64,000 nucleotides of DNA from Galerina marginata. Lineage: Eukaryota; Basidiomycota; Agaricomycetes; Agaricales; Galerinaceae. The notes beneath the pieces were generated by a model. The model had not been told where the DNA came from, made no database searches, and saw only the letters and a program-made list of their open reading frames with translations. Position numbers and translations under genes: made by a program. The stretch is taken from contig JAECYW010000001.1 of the NCBI GenBank assembly GCA_023014335.1, positions 1,674,001 through 1,738,000 on the forward strand, written 5' to 3'. Of this stretch, positions 44,095 to 55,248 are shown one piece after another; position 1 is the first letter of the stretch, and every line of letters begins with the position of its first letter.

Positions 44095-45361
44095 ATGCGC
44101 TACGCCGTTCTTATCACCGGCCCTGCAGGCGCTGGAAAGTCTACCTTCACTGGCGCGTTTCTGAACCATCTAAGGCTCGCGAAGAGGACAGCACATCTCG
44201 TCAACCTAGACCCGGCAGCGTCGCCGACGAGCTTCGAGTTCGAACCGGTTATCGACATCAAGGATCTCGTCAGTCTCGAGGATGTCATGAACGAACTCGA
44301 GTACGGTCCCAACGGTGGTCTTGTGTACTGCTTTGAGTGAGTGAGTGATGACCAGACTCCCTTCATTGTCCAAAATGCCGATCTATTCAAACTTTGCCCA
44401 GGTACCTAATGCAAAACATGGATTGGCTCGAAGAGGAGCTTGGTGGATATGAAGACGACTATCTCATCTTTGACTGCCCTGGTACGCTCTAACTCCCGCA
44501 CGAAACTAGATCTGATGCACGTCCACGTATAGGCCAAATCGAGCTCTACACCCACCATCCGTTCCTGCCCACCCTCGTGCAACATCTCACGCGAATGAAC
44601 ATCCGAGTATCTGCGACGTATCTAATCGAGTCTCAATTCATGGAGGACCGCTATAAATTCTTTAGGTCTGGATTTCCGAATTTTTTTAAATTATTGAGCG
44701 GTGCTTAGCTTACTACTTCGGAAAGTGGTGTACTGTCCGCCATGTCTGCCATGGTCAACCTCGAAATTCCGTGGATCAACATCATGTCCAAAATGGACTT
44801 GGTGACTGCGAGCACAGAAGATCAGTCGGGAGGCGCTAGGAATGGCGTTCGCCGGCGGAAAGACATCGCGAGGTGAGTGTTTTTTTTATTACCTCGGAAC
44901 ATGGGAAGGAAACATTTCCGAGCCAGTTTCCATTCACCTCTTAAATTGGTCTCATTAATCCTCCCTCTTACAGATATTTGGATCCTGATCCACTACTCCT
45001 TGCGACACGGAGAGGCCAGGAAGGAAATACCTCCAATCCCCGGTTCCACGCCCTAAATCAAGCCATAGTACAACTGGTAAGCGCCTGATGCACCACCTCG
45101 GCGGCTCGTGGCCTTGAAGACACTGCATTACGTTCAATAGATTGAGGACCACCCGCTCGTGTCCTTCTTGCCACTTGATCTCACCAACCCTGATTCTTTG
45201 GAGACGGTCATCAGTCACATAGACTTCACAATGCAATATGGAGAAGACGAGGAACCCAAAGAGGTGCCTGTCACTGTAAAGTTCCATGTATTCCGAGCTC
45301 TCTAACTGTTTTCGTCCAGCCCCATGATCTGGACGAAGGTGACTTCCAGGATCTCGAGTAG
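44095..45361 (+). CDS. GPN3: GPN-loop GTPase 3
   Basis: A small essential GTPase that acts with Gpn1/Npa3 in assembly and nuclear import of RNA polymerase II. It starts [20 protein letters not shown] with the P-loop GPAGAGKST, then [20 protein letters not shown]. The family signature GPN lies in [20 protein letters not shown]. Switch II is [20 protein letters not shown]. The guanine-specificity region is [13 protein letters not shown]. The C-terminus reads [20 protein letters not shown], then [13 protein letters not shown] and an acidic end. Five or six short introns keep one frame, about 290 residues, the normal length. Confidence 0.94.
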
Positions 45362-45708
45362 TTTGAGCGGTTTTCTGTGGGTTTCCTATGGAGCGCTGGC
45401 CTTTCTAGACTATAGCCGTGAGGAACATGAGGGTTGATGAGGCGGGTCGAAATGCAAGGTCAGAATTGCGGTGCATAATAGGAGTGGTATTGCATGTAAT
45501 ACTAATATCAAGCAGATGGGAATACGAGTAGAGTAAGATAAGATGAAGATGTAACGGCACGTGTATACCTTGTCTGATCCGAGGACCACGATCCAAAGTT
45601 GAACACCTTCGGCACCTTTTCATCTCTCTCTCTCCAAAACTCCATCTTTCTTAAAAGCACGTCCTCTCTGGAACTCTTTTCCTCTTTCAAGACCGCCACG
45701 TCCAAGCA
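45362..45708. other. Intergenic region, GPN3 / Tyr-Gly-rich gene
   Basis: About 347 bp between two plus-strand genes. CT-rich tracts (TCTCTCTCTC near 45627) lie just before the next start, as in many fungal promoters. Nothing else is seen. Confidence 0.4.
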
Positions 45709-46215
45709 ATGACTGCTTACTACCCATCTCAAGCTGGCTACCCTGGCACCCAACCCGGTGTTGTCTATGCCTCAACTGCAGGGTATGGACAACCTGCGTA
45801 CGGGATGGCGGGCAGCTACGCTCAACCTGGCGGTGTTATGTACGTACCTTCATATGGCAGTGGTTACAGACACAGACGTAGACGACACCACTATTACGAT
45901 GATTATAGGGTCCCCCAGGTCGCCTCAATGGGTGCTACGCCAATGGTCGTCGTATGTATCGTCCCTCATATCTTTACATCCAAAGCTCAACCATAAGTGT
46001 AGCAACCTACCTATGGACACCACTACCCTCATCATCATTTTTCTTTCGGGGCGCGTCTCCGTCGATTCTTCGGTCTAGCACCCAGCCATGGTGTTCGATA
46101 CAAATCTGACCGAGGCACATGGGGATTCATGGGCTATTCCCGTCGACAACGATACGTCGATCCCCGAACAGGTGGAGAAGTCGACAGACAGGGACGTCCT
46201 GTTTACCGAGTATAA
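45709..46215 (+). CDS. Small Tyr/Gly-rich protein, conserved but uncharacterised
   Basis: Not assigned to a known function. Exon 1 encodes MTAYYPSQAGYPGTQPGVVY, STAGYGQPAYGMAGSYAQPG and a basic YRHRRRRHHYYDDY, ending TPMVV. One GT-AG intron joins to QPTYGHHYPHHHFSFGARLR, RFFGLAPSHGVRYKSDRGTW, GFMGYSRRQRYVDPRTGGEV and DRQGRPVYRV before TAA. About 135 residues. The low-complexity N-terminus followed by the compact basic block FGARLRRFFG...TWGFMGYSRR suggests that only the C-terminal half is conserved. No signal peptide or membrane span. Confidence 0.72.
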
Positions 46216-46650
46216 AACGCATCCCAACAAGTACGAACGAATGCCACACCCCGGTGCCACATGGCCCATGAAACGACTTCAGCTTCTCACCCCTTCTACG
46301 ACACCCACGATGCATTATTCCATTGCTATACACAAGCTCACGATCAACCATGGTTGTACTACTAGTTTTGACTTTTGCTACATACATGCAACATCTTACT
46401 GCTCTCCTTTCTATGCTCCGTACATAGTTAGTGTGACAATCAAATTGTAGTGTATTGTATTAGTAGACTATTTTACATTGCCTCGCAATTTATAAACAGA
46501 TAAAGACATGAATTTTCGAAGAGTATTGTGCAGAGAAAAACTATTGACGAGAGGGTGCGTAAGTTACCAAATAACGAGAACATATCGTACAGACACGAGG
46601 TTGCACATTTGCAAGAAGATATTATATCAATTGGCAAGTATCCCAGAAAT
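46216..46650. other. Convergent intergenic region
   Basis: A 435-bp gap between the stops of the Tyr/Gly-rich gene and the SLIP-GC-like GTPase gene. It probably contains both 3' UTRs. No repeat or gene is visible. Confidence 0.45.
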
Positions 46651-49600
46651 TCAGTCTTCATCCATTGCATCAGCTGATTCGTGTCTAGCAGCTTCCTGCT
46701 TCATTTTGTTGGCCTCTGTCCAAAGCTTGATTTGATCTTGGATGGTTTCCACCACGTCGATCACTGCCTTGCGTGCCCGCAGCTGCGCGGGGTTGTCGCG
46801 TGCTCCTTCCCAAAGTACAGCCAAGCTGACTTCAATCTGCGGAAAAGCGAATGTTAACAATTATCGATAGCTTAAGTATTAAAGGTAGACCTTTTGCGCC
46901 AATTTACCCATAGCTTCATCCAAGGTTTCGCCAATTGCTTCAGCTGCTTTAGTCAGTCGTTCCAGAACGACGTCGGCCCCGTCGTCAAAGATATTATCCT
47001 TGCAATCGTCAATATATCGACGGAAATATGCCTGAGGACATTAATGTCAGCTTATATTAAATGTGATGACAGTTTTCCAACCTTCTGCCGAGCTACACTG
47101 CCGGTCCCTCGTTCCTCCATAGCAGTATCGTAGCCTTCAACTAGCTGCGCCTGCACATGTGGCGCCATGCATCGAGAGACCTCCTTCTGTTCCCGATTCA
47201 TCGTCTCTTTCACGAGTTCCACAGCTTTCGTTAATGCCACTCTTGCTTCCTCCACGCATGTCTCGCCTTGCAGCTTTGCACGGTCCTTGAGGCCTGGAGC
47301 AGAAGACTCCTCGACTTCTTTGACAAGAGTGGTGATGGCAGAAATGGTAGAGGCCTGGAAAGGCGCAAATAGATCGGATTCGAAGACCTTGCTCCAAGAA
47401 TGCGCGATGTTTCGAGTGAAGGGATTGATCAACTCAACATTTAGATCACGGCGCCATGACCCGTGACGACGAAGGGCTAAGCAGATATGAAAAAATTGAA
47501 CGCGACCGTTATTGACATATAACTTACTTGCTCGGTATGTCGCCCAGTGCATCGAGGACGTGAATTCATCGAGGGTCGTAAGTGAAGACTCCGCGGCCTG
47601 GAATGGTATAAATACATAAGTATCTTCTAGTTAATAGAGATATAAGGTCTCTCTTACGTTCGCTGCGCCAAGTCGGCACTTGTCCTCTAGGCCGTCTTTA
47701 AAATTTTGTTGGAGATCGCGGACGCATCCATCCACCAACTGAGCAAATTCCTGGCAAAAGCAAATGAAGTGATTGGAACAGGGAACAAACCTAAGAACAA
47801 ACCGTGCAGAGCCGGGGAGTAACACCTGTTGGCTGACCATAGACGTCCACCTTCGGTGCAGGTTTGTTCATGGTGTATAATCCTGCACCAAGGCCGCCAC
47901 CTAATCCACCAAGGATACTATCCAATGGGTCGAGGCCAGCATTTGGGTCATATTCCGCAGGGTCATCGAATCCCCGAGATTCCCATTTCTCGCGCAATGC
48001 TTCACGATCAATCGCAGTGACATCTCCAATACCTTGCACATAAGATTGGATTGACTGAGCGAACGCCTTGATGTGAGACATGAATGTCCTCGCTGAGCGC
48101 TCGCGGGAAGAGATAGTCAACTGGTGACACCATTTCTGAAGGTCGGGAATGCCGGTATGCTCAATGTTGGAAAAACAGGCAGGCTGCCCATCACCTTTGA
48201 CCTGGCCTGAGATCTCACGATTAATTTCACCATCGTTCAGATTAAATTAAGAAGTACCTTTCAGCCTGACGTAGTCACGGCTGGAGCAAGTGAAGACGGG
48301 CAGGTCAATGGCATCGTAGTCTTAAAAGAATATCAGCATTTCGCCCTTTTGGGCTGATGGAGCGAGCAAAAGTAAATACCGCGAAGGTTGCTATTTGGAT
48401 TGAAATTGTCTGGGTCCCGTTCCTCTGCAGCAGCATCTGTTGCAAAACATTGAGAGACTTCTACAGAAAGAAATAAAATGTCAGTTACCATCCAGGTCCT
48501 TTAGACCAACGCGGAAGTCTTCTTTCAAAACATCCCGGGAAAACTGTTTGATATATTTATTTCGAGATTAGTTACATTGAAATATTGTTTCAACGTACCT
48601 CAGAGCGCTTAAGAGAGCAAAATGCATTCTTTTCTTTCTGTACCTTGGACGAACTCTTTTCAAAAGAAGACAAGGTGTCACCAGCCTCCTTCTTGGCAAC
48701 TCTGGCTTCACTGAGTCGTTCGCGAGTGGCCTTAATCAAAGCCTTCGACTGCTTCACCTTCTCCTTGAGGTCTTCGACCGTCACTTCACCCATTTCTTCG
48801 TCTTGATCTTCATTGTCGCTCGTGCCCTGTTCCGCATCTGAATCGTCCCCATGGGTTTCCCTGTCGGAGTCGTCACCGCTATCAGAGTCACTGCTGCTGT
48901 TGTCAGAATCATCTTCGATGAAATCATCATCTTCACTATCGCAGGTGCTGCGTCTCCTTTTCGGAGAGCCTTTTTTGCCGCCAGATAAATTCTTCCTTTT
49001 CTTGCTTTTGGAGGATGCTTGCTTATTTTTCTTCAGAGTTGATACAAAAGGCTCGTCGTTTTCTAGTGCCTCGATATGTGCCTCGTCTTCGCGAAGTTGG
49101 GCTCGTATATCTTGCAATTCGGCTTCAATGGCTGTAAGACAATCAAAGAAGTTAAAACAAAGAAATGTTGTTTAATAATGAGAACATACCCTTAACAGCT
49201 CTTTCTGTATCACGTTTCTTCTTCTTAGAAACCGAAATGTCATGACCTAGGGTTTGCAAGCGTGCTTCGATGTCTTCAAGCTCGGGGTCATCTTCTAATC
49301 GAAGTGCTCTGATTACCTCCGAACAAGAAATATCATCGCATTTGCTGGCTAAATCACAGTTAGCAAATGGTGGTAAATGAAAAGGTACGTAGGTACCTAT
49401 GAATGTTATGGTGTGGTCATCATAGCTGATGTGGTGTTAGGAAAGTGGTTATGGCCTAGAACAGAGATCACCTACTTTCCATCTATAAAATTTAGCGGAC
49501 GATAAATAAATAGAAACTGAATCAAAAAGGAGAACACTAACCCACTGTATCCAACACGTTAGCATCAATACAATAATGAGAGATTGTGGCCACTTACTCA

Positions 49601-51408
49601 TTAGCTGAATCTTGAACGCGTCACCCAGTAAATCTGGAAACCGTATCAATATATGGTACTTTAGTGATTGATTGAAGCTCACCTCTAGCTGTTTTATCGT
49701 CTACTGCCCTGGTAATCGGCGCTAAAATCCATATACAATTACATTTTTTCATGTAATCTTTGGCAATATTGTTTCGCGCAGCGTTCGCGTCAGCAACACC
49801 TAGGCGGATGAATTAGGTTTGTGTGACGAATTATTAACCGGAGATAATACCAGGAAGATCGACAAGGACTGCACCAGTGGATAACGCTTCGGCATGGCAA
49901 CGTACATTGACCTGTCGAATCAGAGGCCACAGAGCAGGAGCATCTGCATCACCCTGGCCCGAGGACCCGGCACTAGCACCGGTGGACTTGCTGCTCATTC
50001 CAGCACTCTTGCGAACCTTGTCCATGAGGCTGGGTTCCTTCGGTTTATCCTGCTTGTCTTTCTTGCCGCGTTTTTGGTCCTTTGAATCGATGTATTTGCC
50101 AATTTCTTTAGCAAACGCCTTTGAATCTTTTGCACTGATCGTCTTGGTAGTCCCAAGAACTCGAGATATCACTACAATCTGGAATCAATAACCGCAACAA
50201 CTATTTCTGAACATCGGACGTACGCTGGTCGTAGTCCATAATTTGATTGACCGACATTTTGACAATGTCATCCTGATGAATTTTCGGATATACCGCATGG
50301 ACCTAAAAGAATCCTCAGCACTCATCAGCGACGAATGAAGATTGGTTACCTTCTGCCATGCAACACCTGCATCACTCTTGAGATCAGTGATCCGCTTTAT
50401 ATTACCATCTTCGTCAACTAGGTCATGTAGGAGGACTGCAAGTTCTTCCCTCCATTCTGCTTCGGACAAAAAAGAAATATCTGCATCAACGGTAGACTTC
50501 TTATGGTACGACAACTCCGTCACGACGGCCGTGCAGGCTGTCTCAGAAATTTAGCACCTCCATTGACGAAAACGCGCAACACGTACCGCGCATGCCGCTT
50601 GTAGGAACAACGTTGTCTGGCATTAAAGTAAGTAGATGATAGCGCCCAAGTAGCAGAAAGGACAGACCATCGAGAATAGCATTCAGGATGGATGACTTTC
50701 CAGCTCCAGTTGCTAATAAGAAAAATGTGACTGATGAGATCGGACAGGGTTAAAACCATTTCTTACCTCCGCATACAGCTATCAAGGTTCGAGGTGAAGC
50801 TTGACTTTCGAGACTGATTCAGAACATTAGTTCAGCACTTTCCAGGAATGGAACTTCAATCACTTAGCAAGCTCGCGGTCCCAAACCTCTTGTCGCAACT
50901 TGCTCCCGAGCTCCAACTGCTTTAAACTGTTTTTAACAGTCTTCACCATACCGAGACCTTCCTTTAGAGCCTCTTCAGGAGCATGCGATATGTCTGCTGC
51001 GCTTTCATAAATAGTAAAGAACTTCGGTTTGACAGGTAGTGTCGTGTCTTGTGAGGTGGCATGATCCCCGTAACTTTCTTGCTTGGCAACGCCAACTTCA
51101 GGGGTCGAGAAGTTCGCAGACACCACACCATTCTGCGCGTACGAAGGTACTGGAAGGCCACGGTCCAAAAACTAGAAAAATAGTAAGCATATATGTTAGT
51201 CAGATAGAAACAATGGTCAGCTTACGACGCGTGCGACATCGCTGGGTTCCGCTTTCACGTTACTCGCATTTGAATTGTAGGAGAATTGGGGTAGCCTCGT
51301 CTCCTGTGGTTCGGGTTTGACAGGGAAAGACTGAAAAAAATGAGTGAGCATGTACACTAACGGATGCCCGAAGTAAAGGCATACCGTGGGAGCATTCATA
51401 TTGCTCAT
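46651..51408 (-). CDS. SLIP-GC-like large nuclear GTPase
   Basis: A dynamin-related-type large GTPase resembling nuclear GTPase SLIP-GC, a group with many fungal members of unknown role. The start is MSNMNAPT, then SFPVKPEPQETRLPQFSYNS and DRGLPVPSYAQNGVVSANFS. The P-loop is split by an intron: PRTLIAVCG then ATGAGKSSILNAILD. G3 is ALSTGAVLVDLPG. The G-domain insert holds MSVNQIMDYDQ and ISAKDSKAFAKEIGKYIDSK. The middle has a nuclear-type basic cluster (KKGSPKRRR), a long Ser/Asp run and a coiled coil (LKEKVKQSKALIKATRERLS). Helical C-terminal parts include LREKWESRGFDDPAEYDPNA and FTRNIAHSWSKVFESDLFAP. More than 20 short introns occur. Confidence 0.82.
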
Positions 51409-51612
51409 GTCCGGTTCACGATAGCGAACAATTGGTCGACAGTCGACGGGCAGAAGTGCCTTTTGAAGAATAAGGAGTGGATGGGAAGGGAAACAAGAAA
51501 CAGAATGAGAATGTGGGCATTAATTAAACTGTCACGTTAACTGCAAACAAACCCAAGCAACGCGCAGACAAAATCATGTGCAGTGTGACAAATCGTGACA
51601 GATCGCGTTATA
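51409..51612. promoter_or_regulatory. Proximal upstream region of the GTPase gene
   Basis: About 200 bp between the GTPase start codon and the palindromic element, so the element sits in or just beyond the promoter. Confidence 0.4.
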
Positions 51613-52261
51613 CAGTGGCGTCCAAAAGTATTGCACAGTACTGTATCTCCGCAACCGCTTGGCCGATTTTCATGATTTAAAAACAGTTTTGTAGCTTACA
51701 TGCTAGTAATTCAATTGTAGATGAGTGCGAAATAAATTTTCTTACATTGCCTTCAGAGGACAAAGGATACTAGCCACTCCAAAAATTGACTTTCCAGGGA
51801 CAAGTCAGAAAAATCTGAAAATATTTGAGGATATAGTCCTAAATAATATAAGCAACATATCTTTTGGATGTTAAAAATTGATAGGCAGGTTCCCGAGATA
51901 ATGAGCCCCAAAGTAGGCCATTTTTGCTCAATTTGGTGCTTTTTGAGCAAAAATGGCCTACTTCGGGGCTCATTATCTCGGGAACCTGCCTATTGATTTT
52001 TAACGTCCAAAAGATATGTTGCTCATATTATTTAGAACTATATCCTCAAATATTTTCAGATTTTTCTGACTTGTCCCTGGAAAGTCAATTTTTGGAGTGG
52101 GTAGTATCCTCTGTCCTCTGAAGGCAATGTAAGAATTTTTATTTTGCACTTATCTACAATTGAATTACTAGTCTATATGCTACAAGACTGTTTTTAAATT
52201 ACGGAAATCGGCCAAGCAGTTGTGGAGGTACAGTAGTGTGCAATACTTTTGGACGCCACTG
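51613..52261. mobile_element. 649-bp palindromic TA-flanked element (Tc1/mariner-type non-autonomous, foldback)
   Basis: The ends read CAGTGGCGTCCAAAAGTATT and its exact complement. TA dinucleotides flank both sides (51611-51612 and 52262-52263), the target-site signature of Tc1/mariner transposons. The whole element is an inverted repeat: arms 51613-51931 and 51943-52261, both 319 bp, around an 11-bp spacer. The arms are highly similar but not identical, with scattered substitutions. No transposase is encoded. It probably moved with a transposase made elsewhere in the genome. Confidence 0.85.
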
Positions 52262-52263
52262 TA

Positions 52264-52501
52264 AAGGCACCGCCAAATATATGTGACTCAACAGGAATCG
52301 TCCGGAACCGAGCGCAAAACACCAAGCCTTTGCCACAACTTGCAAGGCATAAAAATTCAGATAGTAGTAATTGTAATTCGTGCGTGAACAGAGAACAGAG
52401 AATTGGACGAGGCGCATCTACAATCACCCGCTAGCGTTTCACTGGCAGTCAGTGCTGGATGCAACTTTTTGAACACGACCGTTTTTATCCCTTCAACTTT
52501 C
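52264..52501. other. Intergenic flank of the palindromic element
   Basis: About 240 bp between the element and the stop of the next minus-strand gene. It should contain that gene's 3' UTR. Nothing else is seen. Confidence 0.35.
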
Positions 52502-55006
52502 TCAAAGCCGCTGGGGCAACCAATGTTTTTTTTTCAACATCCCTGCGACTTCTGCTTCCACGTCAGAAATTTTACGTGACCCAGAAACGCTCTGTGATTG
52601 GAGGCTCATCCAAAGGAGGTACCGACCCTGGTAGAAGTCGTCGTCTTCGGTCCAGTCTTCTTGCGTCAAGTCATTGAGGCTTATGAGACTCTGCGGAGAT
52701 TCAAAATTGTTCACGTCGAGACATGCTTGACTTCCTGGAGAGATGCCATAGTCGGAGGATTGAGGGCCGTCGTCGATTTCATATATGTCAGGGTAGAAAC
52801 TAATCTCTTGGTCCTCAGATAGACAGGGCTCTTCAGTGGGAAAAACCGCATGAGAATCCTCCGTTAGACAAAGTCGATCCTCGAACAATTGCTCAGAAAT
52901 AGAGTCACTAAGCAAATTAGACTGCATGACCGCATAATCGTCGATGAATAATGAGCCCCCGGTCAGTTCGTCACCCTGGATATCAGCCTGAAAAACTTCC
53001 GGGTCTATAGTACCATCGAGGTCCATCCAAGCATCTGGTCGAGCGTCGTAAAAGCTGCTATGATAGCCCAGAAGGCTATCGTTGGCATCCCAGGCTGTTG
53101 ATGGCCAGAAGCAAGAGTCCAAAGTACGCCTGGTTTCGGGTCGGGTCGAGGGAGGTTCAGCCAATGTTCCCCCGTTGTGATTATCGGCCAAGCTGTCGCT
53201 TTCTGCCAGTGTTTCCAATGGATAATCGCGGTTTGCAAAAACAGGTCCACTGCCCATAACACGGTTACATTGCTTTCCGAGCGATTCCTCATCGATCATA
53301 TAAAGGGGTTCGTACACAGGCTCAACCAACATCTCCAGGCCAGGACTGACAGCATGATCTGTCTGAACAATGTTCGGCTTATCTGAGATAGGTTTGAAGT
53401 ACTTCGAAGTTCCATTCTTGTCTCCTGGATTAGATATCCGTGGTAGAGTTTGAGAAGCAGATTCAGACGGCCCGAGAGATGGAGAGTTTAGGATAGAAGA
53501 TGAGGCGCATCGTTCTCCAGGAGATTCCACTGAGATGTTTGAGCCACCAGTGCATGCACGATTCCCTCTCGACGGATTGGTTGGGTGCGAGTTTAAGGGG
53601 AACATGAACCAAAATTGTCCCTTGACGTTCGCTAGGATCCGTATCTGTATCTGGTTTGTCCTCCTTTTCAATGTCCCAGATAATGGATTCTTCGGGATTG
53701 TAAGGAGATCGTACTGTATTCTCATTGATGGGTCCCGTTTTCTCTTTGTGGTCCTTGACCGAGTTATGCTCCGTTGAGCTACTGGGATCCTTACAAGATT
53801 TCAGAGGCGACTTGCTGCCAGCAGAAGGAGAAGATAATGTAGTCGGAATAGGAGATACTGGTCTTGCCCTCGTGGAGTTTAAGAACTTCGATTCCGAGAA
53901 TATGTGTTGGTTCCCTCCTTGATATTTCAGATGAAAGATATTGTCAGGTAAAAACTGGTCTATCGAGGTTACCTTATTAGCATAACCTGAGTCTCTTGTA
54001 GGCGTAGATAGATATCAAATCGTAACAATCGTAACAAGGGCTAACCTTGTTTCACAGCCTTGCCCCTGGCGACTTTGGCTGCAGTTGATGCCTTACCTTT
54101 CTTGAAGACTCCAAGATTTCGAAACAAAGGATCCAACTTCAACCAAGTTCGCATTAGGGAGAAGATTGTATTGTGATATAGAACTTACCGTTAACCTATT
54201 TTTACCAACATTTGTAGCGGAGAAACCATGCATCAAAGCGAAACCTGCCTGTACGTTTTTCGACTGATTTTTGCTCTTTTTATATTGTTCCCGATCATCG
54301 CTTTGTTCTTCCTGGTTCGGTACTTGAGGCTTCATAATATCTTTCTTTGCCCTCTTCCTTTTCCGACGATCAGCGAGTCCTATTATCTCTTAGTCAGTTT
54401 TGATGATATGAACGGGCATGGCGGAGACAGACGGCAGTCAGCTTGTTCGTCATCGGAATTGTGGTTTTCATCCACGTTGCGGGTGCGTTTATTCGGCTGG
54501 GAGCTTTTTTCTTTTCCTGTGGCAGGCGCCTTGAGTGACTTGCCGTTCGATTTTCGGGACTCGGCAAATTTGTGACTTTGCTTTGAGGTAACTGTAGGTA
54601 ATTTATCCGAGTGAGACTTTCTGGGTGGCTCGGCCTGGTCGCGGTTCTCGGGTTCCTTAGAGAATGTTTCCTGCAGTTTGGCTGTATCATGCGACTTTGT
54701 AGTCACTGCATCGTAAGGGGTCGATACTCGTGCTCTGAGAATTGGAGTGCCAAACACGAGGATATCCTGGGGCGTAGAAAGGTTAACCAGAGACGCCAGA
54801 TCATCGGTTCTTAGTCGATCGCAGAGTGTAGGCCCAGTTTTTCTTTCTGGAGCATAGGTTTTGAGGAACTGCCGTTGATGTTGAACGTAGGCCAGCAAAA
54901 ATTGGTCAATATGCCGCTTAGGGAGGGCTTGGAGGTGATCTGATGTCAGGGAAAGACCTCTACCTTCGGCATTTTGGCCAGTTAGCGTCGTTTGACTTTC
55001 TGTCAT
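52502..55006 (-). CDS. Uncharacterised nuclear-looking protein with GFSA-NVGKNRLT block
   Basis: Not recognised. Exon 1 starts MTESQTTLTGQNAEGRGLSL and encodes ALPKRHIDQFLLAYVQHQRQ and DILVFGTPILRARVSTPYDA. Then comes a Lys/Ser-rich stretch. The next exon gives the basic cluster LADRRKRKRAKKDIM, then FALMHGFSATNVGKNRLT joined to LDPLFRNLGVFKKGKAS, which looks like the conserved core. The rest, FLPDNIFHLKYQGGNQHIFS to SPYNPEESIIWDIEKEDKPD and a 400-residue Ser/Asp-rich acidic tail, looks disordered. The frame changes once near 53570 (one apparent extra base after QSVE). The stop at 52502 may not be the only end. Basic clusters suggest nuclear location. Confidence 0.65.
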
Positions 55007-55248
55007 GGCGGTTGCAAGAACTATAGTATCGCTAGAGTAGGATATCGCAAACAGATCTAGAGTCCAGAATTGGTTGATGGTTTTGGTTTATCCATAGGAA
55101 GTCGGCATGTGATCTTAGAAAAAAGCCACTTCGGGAAGTGTCCACACTAATATCACCAAGAAAATGATATGCATAAAAAACTACCGCTACATATGTAGAG
55201 TTTCCAAAACTATGGACCAAAACCTTTGGTGATCTCCTGGCAGCTTTA

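Noticed and set aside
51753..52121. Two nearly identical 65-residue open frames on opposite strands
   Set aside because: They are mirror copies caused by the palindrome arms, have no known motif, and their likeness follows from the DNA inverted repeat.
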